DNA of 64,000 nt from Adineta ricciae (Eukaryota > Rotifera > Eurotatoria > Adinetida > Adinetidae): NCBI GenBank assembly GCA_905250025.1, contig CAJNOJ010000032.1:295501-359500 (forward strand), read 5' to 3'. Below, one piece after another: positions 51,225 through 63,289 of this stretch. The first letter of the stretch is position 1. Each line of letters begins with the position of its first letter. Position numbers and translations under genes: made by a program. Under the pieces are notes generated by a model. The model was not told the DNA's origin and did not search any database. It worked only from the letters and a program-made list of their open reading frames with translations.

Positions 51225-51232
51225 TATAAAAG
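51225..51232 (+). promoter_or_regulatory. TATA box of the neuropeptide gene
   Basis: TATAAAAG lies about 160 bases before the start codon. A short leader would end at a donor-like GTAAGT near 51274, with an acceptor (TTTCTTTTAG) just before 51357, so the 5' UTR probably contains an 80-bp intron. A strong TATA box suits a regulated, cell-type-specific gene. Confidence 0.5.
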
Positions 51233-51386
51233 AGCATACATTCAGATTGGTAGACTCATTTATCTTCCTGTCGAGTAAGTGGATGTTAGATGTTTTTCAT
51301 TGTCGTACTGTAAATACGGACGGGAAATAGAAATGAAGTTTGATCGTTTCTTTTAGTATTTGATTCAAATCCACGAGAGTTTAACC

Positions 51387-51849
51387 ATGTTGAAAGCACA
51401 AGTTATTCTGATGTTTATCTGCGCACAAATATTCCTCATCAACTGTTTTACATTAAATCATATTCCGGTGAGATTCTCCGATCACGAACTCGTTTCATTC
51501 TATAAGAATCGTTCATTTAGAGACCACTCTGGTCAGAATCTGATGGTGAAATCAACGATGAACTTCTTTCGAAGTTATTACGAACTGAAGCATTGTTAAG
51601 TGAAGCTACGCCAACAATCGGTTCATCAGCTGTTGGTCTCTTCGAGCAAACCGATGGTCATCCACGTGGTTTACAAAAACGAGGACGACGTAAAAACATT
51701 CTTCGTCTTATTCCTACCAAATTTTCTTTTCTCTTTCTCTAGAATGCTTATGGAAAGTATGCAGTTGGGCACTTGATAAACGTTCATTGCGTTCACCAAG
51801 TCCATCGTCAACGAATTCCCTCGATACTTTATCCAAACTGTTATATTAG
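51387..51849 (+). CDS. Neuropeptide precursor with urotensin-II-like cyclic peptide
   Basis: Three exons give a 118-aa prepropeptide: 51387-51467, 51521-51689 and 51743-51849, all in phase. Residues 1-22 are a signal peptide (VILMFICAQIFLINC). An acidic propeptide follows, then the dibasic site QKR. Next comes GRQCLWKVCSWALD, a second dibasic site KR, and a Ser-rich tail. The predicted peptide therefore has a six-residue disulphide ring C-L-W-K-V-C, close to the C-F-W-K-Y-C ring of urotensin II and sharing the WK pair with somatostatin. There is no amidation glycine. It would be secreted and act on a GPCR. The precursor architecture is strong; the orthology is tentative, and an allatostatin-C or lineage-specific peptide is an alternative. 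AATAAA at 51939-51944. Confidence 0.75.
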
Positions 51850-52386
51850 AGAAAATGAAAACAAATCGATTGTGAACTATTTCCTGTTGTTTTTCTCCCT
51901 TTCTCGATCTATCTGAAATATCGAGCAAATGTAAAGTCAAATAAACGAAAACAAGAAAACTGATTTTCTATTTTGATGAACGAACAGCGCATTCATGAAT
52001 TTGTGCACTCATACATGACAAGAACATATCCGAAAGAAATCTAACATAACACATATCAATGAAAAGAAAAGAGCGCGTTGTTAATAACACTCGTCAGAGT
52101 GTTTGACATTTTTTTATTCACGTTAAATAACAACAATCATGAACGTTCAGAATAGCATAAAGTGGGCGAGAAAAGCAATTTTGAGTGCGTCAATACTAAT
52201 GAGTAGAGACAATCCGCATCTATTCCTATTCGATTGAATTAATAAGTCTAAAAACTAATTTAACAGAGAAGTACTAACTATAGTAAGATTACAAAGCAGA
52301 GGAGTGATTTACTGGAAAAGTTACTCATTATATGATGATGAATAGATTTCACAAGATTTATTTTCTGGTTAAAGAACAAAACTATG
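51850..52386. other. Convergent intergenic region
   Basis: This lies between the neuropeptide gene and the 3' end of the RRM protein gene on the other strand. It holds 3' UTRs and AT-rich DNA. No further feature seen. Confidence 0.55.
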
Positions 52387-53594
52387 TCACATACGACTGT
52401 ACTCAAACTTTTCCACAATGATTCGTTCTTCGTTGACAATTCGATTCAATTCCTGTTCAATTAGAATTCGATCTTGATTGAACTTTTTCGTGTATTCATT
52501 TCTAATCTGTTCGAATTCATTTGCAAATCGTTCAAAAAGACCTTTCGCTGGTTTCATATCGATTTCATCAGCAACATCCATCGTTGTCACCACCGACTTC
52601 GGCAAGGGACACTGGTTTACAACAGCTCGAGGAGGCGACGTCCAACTACATTCGCTAATCCTATGAATCGTAAACGAGTAAATTTAAAAGCATAAGAAAA
52701 TGTTTACTCACTCTGGTGATGCTGGTTCGGAGAATTTATCATCATTACTCGGTGATGTTGAGTGAAGATCATCCTGGACTTTGTTGAGCAGAAGATTTGC
52801 TCCGTGTAAACGCAGTTTAGGTGTTTCGAGAAGTTTGTCGACGGTATTTGCATCATCGAATTCAATTATTGCACATTTGGGATCATCCGGAACGATATGA
52901 CATGTAAGAACATGTGCGCGTTTATTGAAATACTCACTGAAATCCAAATTTGATCATCGAAAATTCACGTCCGGTGTTTGTCTACTCACAGCAATATTTC
53001 CTCGGAGATTTTCTCTGTTAAACCATGAACCCGAAGTTTTCCCGCTACCAGAATGTGATCTTTTGGATGTACAGCTGCATGAATCGTAAAGATTTGATTA
53101 TCAATTGTTTTTGGTATCGTCTGTTGTTGAATTATCGTTCGAAGATACTGCCGACTTGAGAATTCGATCAAAATATAAACTTCATCTGTTTGTCGAGACA
53201 AGCAATGACATAAAGATGGATCGATAGTTTTATAAAATTGTGTAACTGTTTTAATATCCTTCTGGTAGATAATCGGCCCAACGAATAATTTACGATCGAT
53301 GTTCAAAAGTTCGAAATTCTTCAAGAGATTCGCATAAGTCTTCACATCGAGTTTGATGGAATCGATTCCATGTTGAGGAAAGTTAAGAAATGCATCGAAA
53401 TCTTGTTTGGTTGTAAACTCAACAAAACGAAAGTCACAAAAAGATCGTTGTTCATCTGGACAATTTCCAATTGAACACGAAAGTATTGTTCCGAATTTTG
53501 CACAATAAGTTAACAAAGATTGCTCATCGATTGACGAGATATTTCCAATATAAACACACAAAGATGGATCATGTATTGTGCACGGCATATTCAT
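52387..53594 (-). CDS. RNA-binding protein with three divergent RRM-like domains
   Basis: Three minus-strand exons give 367 aa: 52990-53594, 52712-52936 and 52387-52660. RRM-like folds occur at about 10-80 (LCVYIGNISSIDEQSL, then FRFVEFTTKQDFDAFL), about 98-165 (KLFVGPI, VYILIEFSSRQYLRTII) and about 180-255 (VAGKLRVHGL, CAIIEFDDANTVDKLL). The RNP aromatic residues are only partly kept, so RNA binding is inferred. The C-terminal ~90 residues include a Pro/Ser-rich linker and a charged helix (FERFANEFEQIRNEYTKKF). I cannot assign a named ortholog. The start codon lies only 67 bases after the stop of the LRR gene on the same strand. Confidence 0.7.
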
Positions 53595-53661
53595 CGTGAA
53601 ACGTCAGTTAAATACTATTCATTTTATCTAACGATTACTGTTTCATTCGATATCACAGCGA

Positions 53662-55140
53662 CTAGATGTCGCTAGTGGTTAGAATCGAAATTGAGAGAAG
53701 AAAAACGAACGAATTGAGCTGAAGAGTTGAGGATGAAGGTGAACGAACGGTAGTTGTCGAGTAATTCGATATCTGACAGTAATCTCGACATTTTTCTTCC
53801 ATGAACAACCAGTGACGTCGACATTGTTTGTAGATTCCAGTTATATCTTCAATTTCATGTCCTGCCCATCTGTTCGGTGTGGAACATCGTGCGAATGATG
53901 ACAAATCGATCGGAAAGCGATGAAAGTCGCCGCGTTCGTATGCTTTCTCCAAATGTCGACGAAGTTCGGGTCTTGTTATCCAACGATTTAAATAATTTTC
54001 GATGTTTCCGTGTCTTGTATCCAGCCCATGATCATTTTTCAGTAAAAGTCGGTAAATATCACCGTATTTTAATGAAAACAAATCACACGAACAGTCAAGT
54101 GGATTGTTCATTAGATAAAGGCGACGTAAGGAAGGTATGTGATAGTATGAACAAGTGTTCAATGAACGAATATTTGCACTGACGAAGTCGATTTCGACTA
54201 AGGAATTCGCGTGACAAAATGTTTGGTGCAAAGACGCTGATTTGTGAAAGGAATTTTCTCGTAATTTGACAGACCGCAGCCGTTGATTCGAAACGAAAAG
54301 AAACGCAGGTAGATCTTCTAATTGCGTGCTTTCAAGATCGAGAAATTGAAGATTTCTTAATGGTTTTAACAGAGAACTGGAGAGTACACGTTGACCCAAA
54401 GGATTGTTACTCAATAGAAGAGCTTTGAGATTTTTCAAGAACAGAAATGCATTGGAATCGATCATGGATATTTGATTATTCGATAAATCCAGTGTGGTTA
54501 TCGTTCGACAGTAAGTAAATGTTCCATAGGATAAGTAGTTGATTCGATTTTCACGTAAGATCAACATATTCAGATGTTTCAATCCAAGAAAATCTTGAAT
54601 AAAAAGTTCGCTGATACGATTGTAACTCAGATCGAGTGTGCGCAATTGTTTGAGACGTCGCAAGAAATAATTCTCACTCAGTGATTCGAACCGATTATGT
54701 TGTAAACTGAGATGCATTAGTGATTGACCGATACGTTTGAAAATATTACTCGGAAGCTGAGAAAGGGAATTTGATGAGAGAATCATTGTATGAATCGGAT
54801 AAGGATAACCTTCGAATGTGTCAGATTCAATCGTGGTGATACCGAGATCATGCAGATCAATGGAAGATGAATTTGAAGGAAATAACCGAGCGAATATTGG
54901 TGAAGTCAAATGATCGATCCCTGAAAAAAAAACGAAATCGTAGATATCAAATGCATCATCGATCGTTCGAGTACGATTTAGCGCCGGTCAAATCTGATTA
55001 CGAAGATAGTTTACTAGTTTAAAACAATACTAACTTTGAACAGATGCCATTGATTGTTCAGTCTCATCATCACCGTAATCAAGTGTTTCAATAACTTGTA
55101 TGAACAAAAAGAAGAAAGACGAAATGATAAAATAATTCAT
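53662..55140 (-). CDS. Secreted leucine-rich repeat protein, probably GPI-anchored
   Basis: Two minus-strand exons give 454 aa: 55035-55140 and 53662-54920. The first exon encodes a signal peptide (MNYFIISSFFFLFIQVIE). About eight or nine LRRs follow at roughly 60-300, for example LRTLDLSYNRISEL and ITTLDLSNNQISMI, each with the LxxLxLxxN pattern. A C-terminal cap with NNPLDCSCDL marks the end of the array. After a Cys-containing linker, the protein ends in a Ser/Thr-rich stretch and a hydrophobic tail (FVFLLSISIL), which suggests a GPI signal. Such proteins act in cell adhesion or as receptors. I cannot name an ortholog; chaoptin/connectin-like or Toll-ectodomain-like proteins are the nearest types. 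Confidence 0.82.
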
Positions 55141-55551
55141 TGTTTGGTATAACCAGTTCCTCTCTGAACAGATGAGAAAGGAATGAAATGTGTGTGTGTG
55201 TCGAGTTATCTGTTTGCAATTGAATGTTATCAATCGAATGAATATCAATTCTTTTTCCTCGTTCAAATGAAGTGTTGACATGTGTTGATAATCAACTAGC
55301 CTCATCTTTACCTTAATAATCGACAAGTAATTTGTATTTGTACTCGTCGCTCCCGCCTCATTGATCATCGTCTTTTCTTCGAATAGTTATTGATAATGAC
55401 CTCGTTCTTTATCGGCAGTTCAACGAGTTCGATCGATCATCAGTCTCAATTTGGACAAAGATCTCCTCCCTCCAAAACAAAAAAAAAGAACACATTGAGA
55501 TAAACTGCATGAAATTTATTTCTTTTTCTATGACAAAAACACACATTGTTA
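55141..55551. other. Intergenic region between TIMM44 and LRR genes
   Basis: A same-strand gap. A minus-strand AATAAA (forward 55515-55520) lies just past the TIMM44 stop. The rest should hold the LRR gene promoter and leader. A TG repeat near 55190-55202 is short. No further feature seen. Confidence 0.55.
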
Positions 55552-57650
55552 TCAAACAAAATGATTTAGTTTCGATGCACTCAAATCAACGAGACGCCAA
55601 GCAGCTAATGGATCAAGTATAGTTGGATCACGGCCAAGTGCAAATATATAATTAACTCGATTGATTTGCTCCTACGAAAACATCATCTATCTTCTTGATT
55701 AACCAACGAGGGATGGACTTACTGGATCACCTTCTATTACTTTGCCATTAGCATCGGCAATGTAAGCAATCTGTTGTGCTTGAAAATTAACTACAAGAAC
55801 CGGACCCATTTCCATAATTTTCGCGGCGAGAAGCTAAACGAACGAATGGGAATGAAAATCAATTTCATTGCACTTCGCATCCTCTTACTTCAACATCACT
55901 AACATCGATAATTTTCAAATGGTATTTATAATTTAATGCTTTCGAAGTAGTAATTGGATGAATTAAGACGTTGTATACCTAGATTAGACGTATATTGTTA
56001 TATGCAGAAGGACATGCTCATCACTTACGGCTTCAGTACACCAATCTTTTAGGACTTCTAATTCACCACGTGCTAGCGACTGAAGACAACAACGAAATGT
56101 CGAATTTGGAAGAGAAACTGTTCTCCTACTTCGAATATGTTTGGAATAATATCATACTGCACAATACGGATGAATTGTGCAACATCGAACGTTGGATCAA
56201 CGCGACAAATTTCTGTTAGAGCTTCACTAGTTTCCGATTGACTGAATACCGATGCTGAAAAGAATAGCTTAACCAAAAAAATCTCGGCAAGTATCAAACA
56301 TACATAAAGCTCCGGAAATTTTATCAGTAAATGTTCTTGCCACCCGAACAACTAGATTATCACTTTCATCGTACTTCGATTTCAGATCAAACAATTCTAT
56401 ACAAAAAAATAATAGTCAACCAATACACATGACACGAGATATGTCTACGTACTATTCAGATACGTGTTATTGTCTTTGAAATTTTGCCAACTTTGAAACC
56501 ATTGAGAATCTTTATGTACTGCTATTGTTTGTGTCTCCCTAAAGATACCAACGAAGTCTAGGGGTACTTAATTTTGTCGTTAACATACGTATCCGCTTGA
56601 AAGACCTTCTCCTTTTTGACCGAATCGGTATCGGTTCGTTTTCGTAGGACAGTGGGTGGTTGATAACCTAGCTTTCTTGATAGTTTTGTTGCATCGCTCA
56701 CTTCTTCTTTGATTGTACTCAAACGCTGAATACGCAAAGAGGTGAAATCTTGTGAAAATTCATCGAAACTTCTTACTTCAGAGACTTTCTTGTAAGCTGC
56801 AGTGTCGGTGAGTTGTTCCGTGGTTTGAGAAATCTTTCCTGCCGCTTTTTGCGCTTGTTTACCTAGTTCATAACCCAAATCCGATGCTTTTTTCATAACA
56901 TCACTCTAGAAGCACATGGGATGATGATGAAAATTTATTGTGCATTTGGTTCGACTTACTTCTTTGACTTTCCCACTGATTTCACCGATTTTCTCGCGTA
57001 GAACAGTTGAACTTTTCATCGTTTCACGTTCTAAGACTTTCTACAACCGAATTGATCGTAATCCTTCACAGAAATCAATATTTTTCTTACATATTTATCT
57101 CGAGCTTCTTTCAATGCATCGCTATCTTCAAGTTTCTTTGCTTGATCTCGAAATTTCTTAATATTGTCCTAAAAACAGCAATTCAGTAGTATCCCGATCA
57201 ATCTTTCTCTTACTTTAATATCTTTATTTTTGTTTAATTCGTTTTTGATATCGTCTAACAACGAACCGAAGAATCCTTTCGGCTGCGAAGCATTTCCTCG
57301 TTTCTACAAAACAAAACGTAACAAAAATAAAACGCATCCAAACGATGAGCATTACCTGAATAAACAGTGGATCATGGTAAATGAAACTATTCGATTGAAC
57401 TAAGCGAGACTGACGTAGAGAAGAACTGAGTAACTGTTGATGGGAATGAATTGCATTGTTCGTTGAGGGAAGATGAACTTGTTGCATTGAATAGGATCGA
57501 TGAACAGGCGATGCTGATCGTACATTATTGATGGTAGTTGTTTTCGCTGATAATGTCTGGAAATACCGAGAGTAGATGGGTTTTTCAGAAGATTTGACTT
57601 ACAATTAGATTCGGCACACATTTTGATGCCGTCGTAAGTACTTTAGCCAT
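55552..57650 (-). CDS. TIMM44: TIMM44, mitochondrial inner-membrane import motor subunit
   Basis: Fourteen minus-strand exons give 479 aa: 57603-57650, 57356-57556, 57214-57303, 57091-57168, 56960-57040, 56777-56905, 56589-56725, 56453-56538, 56304-56396, 56130-56254, 56029-56079, 55889-55978, 55723-55833 and 55552-55671. An import presequence is followed by KGFFGSLLDDIKNELNKNK, a Lys/Glu-rich helical N-domain, and the Tim44 C-domain (about 270-470): WFQSWQNFKDNNTYLNKLF, EICRVDPTFDVAQFI, ELEVLKDWCTEAVYN and a C-terminal ILDPLAAWRLVDLSASK. TIMM44 tethers mtHSP70 to the TIM23 channel on the matrix side. The intron after exon 6 is 51 bp, in frame and without stops, so it could be read through. 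Confidence 0.95.
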
Positions 57651-59626
57651 GAAGAAATTTACCTAGTTTGAAGACACGACGAGGTTTTGAGCGAAGAAAG
57701 ATAGAATGCCAAATTTTACCGGTTTCATCAGATTTTATAATTCGATGATTCATCAAATTCACTGATTGGACAGATTTTCTTTAGGTACATAAAGTCAACG
57801 AACGAGAAATTCCATTACACAGAACTCGATTTTCTGAATAATCATTAGAGAAATTTTCCTATTAAATGTATTATTGCATTACATACTTATTAACAGAGCT
57901 TCCCGTGTATAATACTTGCATCGATACTGTACAAATCGATTGTCGACACAATCGGTGTATTTTTTTTTGAGAGGCAAATAGATAAAGAAAATTTAGATCG
58001 GATGTAAACGTCATTTATAATTTCGACGATGTCTTAGGATACATCGGATATAATAGAGAGCTATGCAGTAATTCCTACAACAATTTGAACATCGATTTTT
58101 GTCAACGTCCTTGATCAGATATGAACAATCTGCATCGAATTTATATGAATATATTAGATAATATCTGATTTGAGATTTATTTCATTTATCTTCATGATCT
58201 GAAAAGAAAATTGGACGAAACTCAATTGTACTTTTGTTTTTGGTAAGATTGACTAGCAAGTAAAAAAGAATATTTTATCCATGCCAAGTTAATAATACGA
58301 AAAGGGATGCGCATATGATGCAAAAATGAATAGCATAGATATTACTTTCGAAAAGAACGGATATGACTACAGTAATCCACAAGGTAGATCATTTTCTCCC
58401 TACCTGTATTTCGTTATTTTTTGCTTACATGTTTTTATTACAGAATGATCAGTTTTTAGTCATTATTTTCGTTGTACTTAATTCAAGTCAATTAGCGATA
58501 ATGCGTACGTACGAACAGCGCATTCGTATTAGTGTATTCGAAAGGTGAGATTCTCGTTACATGAGGTCAAACTTTTTCTTTATAGTCATACGTTTATTTC
58601 CAAACAAATACATATTTTATACCCACTTGACGCATGACGTACTATCGATATTGTCCTTTACAATTGATTGATAGTTTTCTTGTTAGTCATTCAAAAACAA
58701 GGCATTGATCCGACATTGTGCCTTTAAATGACGGATATCTCAAAAATTCTCTTCCGTTTATCTTCAGGAGTTGCAGGGGAAATCGCGAATAAAACTAACG
58801 CGACAAACTATCACAACAAATGATTTCTAGAATAAGCCATGCGAACCCAATCTATCGGATCGATACAAGCTATAATCTCAATAATAGCGAAGAAAAACAA
58901 AGCTCATTCGATGAATGAAAGTACCTTGTAGTCCAAAATGGCGTCGGAAACAACCAAACACGAAATGTCCACTGTTCCAATCGTTCTCAAACAAACTCTT
59001 TGCTTAAAATGATTTTTCCTCGTTTTATGATTTACATTATCAACACTATTCGGTAGAAAATCTACTTTCGAATTCAATTCGATTTTAACCTGCTCACATG
59101 GATTCGATAGAATTTTTCTCATGAAATTCTCCTGTCAACGTTTATTTTCCTTCAATTATCACCATGAAGATGCGCCGCGATCTTGATACATTATTCCATC
59201 ACGAACGGTTGATAAAAAGAAAAACATCATCGACATGTGTGAAGAAAATGAAACATTTGAAACGATGAGATTTCTTTGGAACATGTTCATGTAATTTTTC
59301 GTTTGTTATTGGTTTAGATATGCAATTTTGTATTATTCGAACCTTCAAGACACAATCGATGTCGTAGAAGGATACGACAACTTTCAAATAAACGATCAAT
59401 CATTAAATGAATGTTTGCATAAGAAAGTCAACCATCCGGTTAGATCTTTTCAATGTAATTGATGATATCTCTCTCGATGAACTCCATTCATAGTTGTTGT
59501 TTTTTCATGAAATACGGCAATTTTTATTACATATGATTCATCGAGATTAAGAAAATAATATATTTGTATGTTACAAAACCCTCATTGAATGAGAAGGAAA
59601 AAAAACAATAAGATTTTTCATGGAAG
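57651..59626. other. Intergenic region with unassigned coding-like frames
   Basis: No gene could be assembled in these 2 kb. Two adjacent minus-strand frames, 59199-59399 and 58904-59122, have protein-like composition (for example SCLVVSDAILDYKVLSF) but share no phase-compatible splice sites and match nothing known. A minus-strand AATAAA (forward 59523-59528) belongs to the STAMBP gene. The remainder is AT-rich. Confidence 0.4.
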
Positions 59627-61478
59627 CTACGCTCGAAGATCGACGATTTTACATTGTAAACCAATATCGTAAGTTGTATGTGAAGAAATCTACAAAAACC
59701 TTGACATACAGAGCGAAACCAATGGATACAAACTTACCACATATAACGGAGGGTTATTAGCATGTTCGTGAAACCCTGTTTTTCTGCATGTTGATATGAT
59801 CGGAATACCCGTATTGGATGTGAGAGAGAATATTGCAGTTCTAAGCGAATTCAATCTCATCTATGGATGATTCATGTGAAAGACTTGTTTACTCGTGAAA
59901 TTTTGGACTGATGACAATGGCGATTGCTTCTTCTATTAGCATTTGATAGGGTAAATGTGTATGGAGATCAACGCTGGATAAAAATGCTGTTTGAGTCGGA
60001 TGAGTCTATGAAAACAATGAACGATTATCGTGATTGACCACTGAATTCGTACTTACATGAATCCAACCGAGAGTTATGAGATTGTGGGTGGAAATGTATT
60101 CGACCATTTCTTCTTCTTTTTCGGTATTACACGAATCTAAAGAGAGTTTTAGTGATGAATGATCTTTTGAAACCAACGAAAACTGATTATACCAGGTCCG
60201 CCACTCTGTTTTGGAACTACAATGTGTGTAATTACATATTGTTGATTATCTTTCTAATATAGACGAAGAAAATCGAGGTAGAGAAAGAAAGAGGATGGAT
60301 TAGTGATAACAAACTCGATATCCAGCAAGAATACCACATGTTTCAATACTTCGATCTAAAAAGGTTTCATTAAGAAGAGAATTTTTCTATGATTCTTTAA
60401 TATGAACCTGTATTCCGTTGTGCTACTTGTAGAAATTTTGTTGTGATATCATTCGGAACCGTCATTCGTCGAAATGATCCCATTCCATTACTTAATGAAT
60501 CTATCCAAATATGAAATAGAACTATCGACCGAATAAAAACACTCGTTCGTACTTGTTATTGGCTTCTGCCAACGATCATATGTAGGTCTTCGAAAAAAAA
60601 ATAAAAACAATTCCTGTTAGGTTATACAAAATTCTCTTTTACTTGATCGATTCTTGATTCGTTTGTACTAAATGATTCTCCATCGTTTCAACTGCTGGAA
60701 TTTGTACATAATTTGCTCTGACTTGTTCATGGTGAGTACTAAAAATGAAACATATTTCAACCAACACTCATTTTCATGGCCTAGAATAACCTATTAGCGA
60801 GGGCGTATTCAATTAACTACAAACGTTAAGGTCTACAAAAGTCCTTCTACCGAAGAATGCACAATGATATGCTGAACTTTTCTATATAATTGACTTACTT
60901 TGTTGGTGCATGACCCAATCCTGGTGCGGAGATCTTTACTTTGTCTTCTCCATGTTCGTTAGTTGACTTCTGTCGTAAAAGAAATGGCGACTTTGGCTTG
61001 ATGAAATTCTCTCGCGAATGTACCTGTTGATCTCCATAATCTTGTGCGTACTTGTCGATTAATTTGCTTTTCAATTCTTCTGCACGTGGAAATGCTTTCG
61101 TACGAATGATCTAAACTTACAATCTTAACTTATTTCACAAGAAAAGCTCACTCTCACTTCTTTCACACGTTCCCGATCATTGACAGAGACATTGAGAAAA
61201 TCCGGATGATGCTGTTTAAGTTCTTCAACGAATAAACTACAGAAAAATTACAGTCAATCGATTAATTTTGTTTGCATTTACGTTATATATCTCGAATAGA
61301 GAATAAAACTCTGCTCGAATTGATTTGTTTTGTAAAAATGATCCGCTTCTTCAATTAAATTATCCGAAGTTTTATAATAGAAACTGATCGGTGTCGTCGA
61401 ACGAATTGGTATTCGACATTGATTCTCTAACAACCATTGAACTCGTTCCCGTGCAGATTTTATCGAACTTTCCGACAT
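59627..61478 (-). CDS. STAMBP: AMSH/STAMBP, K63-specific JAMM deubiquitinase
   Basis: Thirteen minus-strand exons give 372 aa: 61282-61478, 61158-61236, 61024-61110, 60899-60969, 60643-60738, 60553-60587, 60408-60500, 60315-60355, 60193-60253, 60057-60136, 59893-60005, 59738-59840 and 59627-59689. Residues about 5-110 form the N-terminal USP8-dimer/MIT helices. The C-terminal JAMM domain (about 205-372) carries Glu224 in ETCGILAG, then [18 protein letters not shown] with zinc ligands His280, His282 and Asp293, SYQM-equivalent PYQM, and the CRKTGFHEH and PPLY end typical of AMSH. The enzyme trims Lys63-linked ubiquitin from cargo on endosomes together with ESCRT-0 and ESCRT-III. The 54-bp intron between exons 3 and 4 is in frame and stop-free, so its splicing is uncertain. 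Confidence 0.93.
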
Positions 61479-61988
61479 TCGTAAACTTCCAAACTATACA
61501 ATGACTAATCCTCTCACTCAAATCCTGGCTTATTTCAATATCCATTGATGTTGCACGATAGATGTCAATGTAAACTCAACGTCTTACAGTCACTATTGGT
61601 TTTATTCGGTAACAATAGTTCTACATGATTGATTCAGAGAAACCTTGACTCATGTGTCCTAGATACAATCGTTGGTATCTAGAAACATCTGTTCTCTTAT
61701 GACTCTTGTTGTTTTACATAAAAATGCAATCATGTCGTTGGAGGCGACTCCGCTTTTTTTTGTTGATTTCTATTCTAACGACGTAAAATGAAAATGCATA
61801 GAATGTCACACTGCTTATCACATGGATATCTCGTGTTTGTTTCTTTTTCTCTTCTTCAGGATATATATATATACCCAGCATTTTTGTTTTGTTTATCTAG
61901 TTAGAAAAGATTTGTTATATTTATGATTATGTTTAGTATAAGTTCTGCCTAAATGCATTTTGCAGCTGCGATCGAGACTCATTCATCA
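61479..61988. promoter_or_regulatory. Divergent promoter region between STAMBP and VMP1
   Basis: These 510 bp separate two start codons pointing away from each other. A TA repeat (61861-61872, TATATATATATA) lies in the VMP1 upstream half. TTTTGCAG ending at about 61965 looks like the acceptor of a 5' UTR intron of VMP1. Confidence 0.4.
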
Positions 61989-63289
61989 ATGGATGTACCG
62001 ACATCAACAATTCGGCAACGAAGACAATCGCAAATATCAGCGTAAGTGATTCAGCGATTTTCCTTCAAGCGTAAAGATGAAAATATTTTAGGACATTGAA
62101 TACAGATGAGAACTTATTAGCAATAAAAAAGACTCAACAAGATGCACTTCGTCACGAAATCTCTCAGATCGTTCTCTGGCGACAGCCGATTTCGACAGTA
62201 TCCTATGCAGTACTCGAAATGATTTATTTAATTCATCACAATTTTCAACTTTTTATTTCTTATCGGAAAACCTTATCTCTTCTATGTTTGTTATTGTTGT
62301 CCTCATTGTTTATTTACAAGAGCGATGGTGCACATCAATCGAGTATTCAAACGATCGAAAGATTAATTTTCTGGTCTCTTTACTGGCTTGGACTTGGTGT
62401 CGCTTCGTCCATTGGATTAGGCACGGGTTTACACACATTTCTTCTTTATCTTGGTCCATTCATTGCCCGAGTTACTCTAGCTGCATATGAATGTGATTCA
62501 GTGCAATTTCCTCGTCCACCATATCCGAACGAAATCTTATGTCCGTTAAACAATCTAACCAGATCAAATGATTTCCTAGAATCTGGATCGATCTCTTTCT
62601 GGAAGATTCTCTGGAAAGTCAAACTAGAAGCATTCTTTTGGGGTTTAGGTACTGCACTAGGTGAATTACCACCCTATTTCATGGCGCGTACAGCGCGTTT
62701 AGGTCAAGCAGGTGACAGAGATGATGAGGAATTACTTGAATTCGAACAATTATTATTAAATGCCAAACTACACAACGCCCGAGATTTGACCTTATTCGAA
62801 CGATTACGTTATTCAGTTTACTGTCTTATCCAACGTATTGGTTTTTGGGGCATCCTACTCTGTGCAAGTATTCCCAATCCATTATTCGATTTAGCCGGCA
62901 TCACTTGCGGTTATTTTCTCATTTCATTCTGGCGATTCTTCTTTGCCACGATTCTTGGCAAAGCAATTATTAAAATGAGCATCCAAACGGTGTTTATTAT
63001 ATTCTTATTTAGTGAACATCACGTCGAGCGAATCATACGTTGGATGAAACACATCCCGTACTATGGTCGATTGTTACAAACTCCATTTAAAGATTGGTTG
63101 TATGAACAGAAAGGTAAAATGCATCGAACAAATGATGACAGTACTTCGGGACATTTAGCAAAAGTATCGATATTGTCAAAATTGTTTAGTTTCTTTGTTG
63201 CGATGATGATTGTTTACTTTATAATCTCAATCATCAATTCGTTAGCACAACGCTATTACAAACGAAAGCGTATAGCCGATTGTAAATAG
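61989..63289 (+). CDS. VMP1: VMP1, ER scramblase and autophagy protein
   Basis: Two exons, 61989-62041 and 62092-63289, give 416 aa (human VMP1 is 406). Conserved stretches include VLWRQPISTVSYAVLEM, LGLGVASSIGLGTGLHTFLL, YLGPFIARVTLAAYEC, FFWGLGTALGELPPYFMAR, IPNPLFDLAGITCGYF and FWRFFFATILGKAIIKM. Several membrane segments and the VTT (DedA-type) core at about 185-320 are clear. VMP1 scrambles phospholipids in the ER and is needed for autophagosome and lipoprotein formation. The start at 61989 follows a likely 5' UTR splice acceptor; an in-frame ATG further upstream (about 61951) overlaps that acceptor and is less likely. The C-terminal KRKRIADCK lacks the usual di-lysine ER signal in exact form but is basic. 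Confidence 0.95.
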
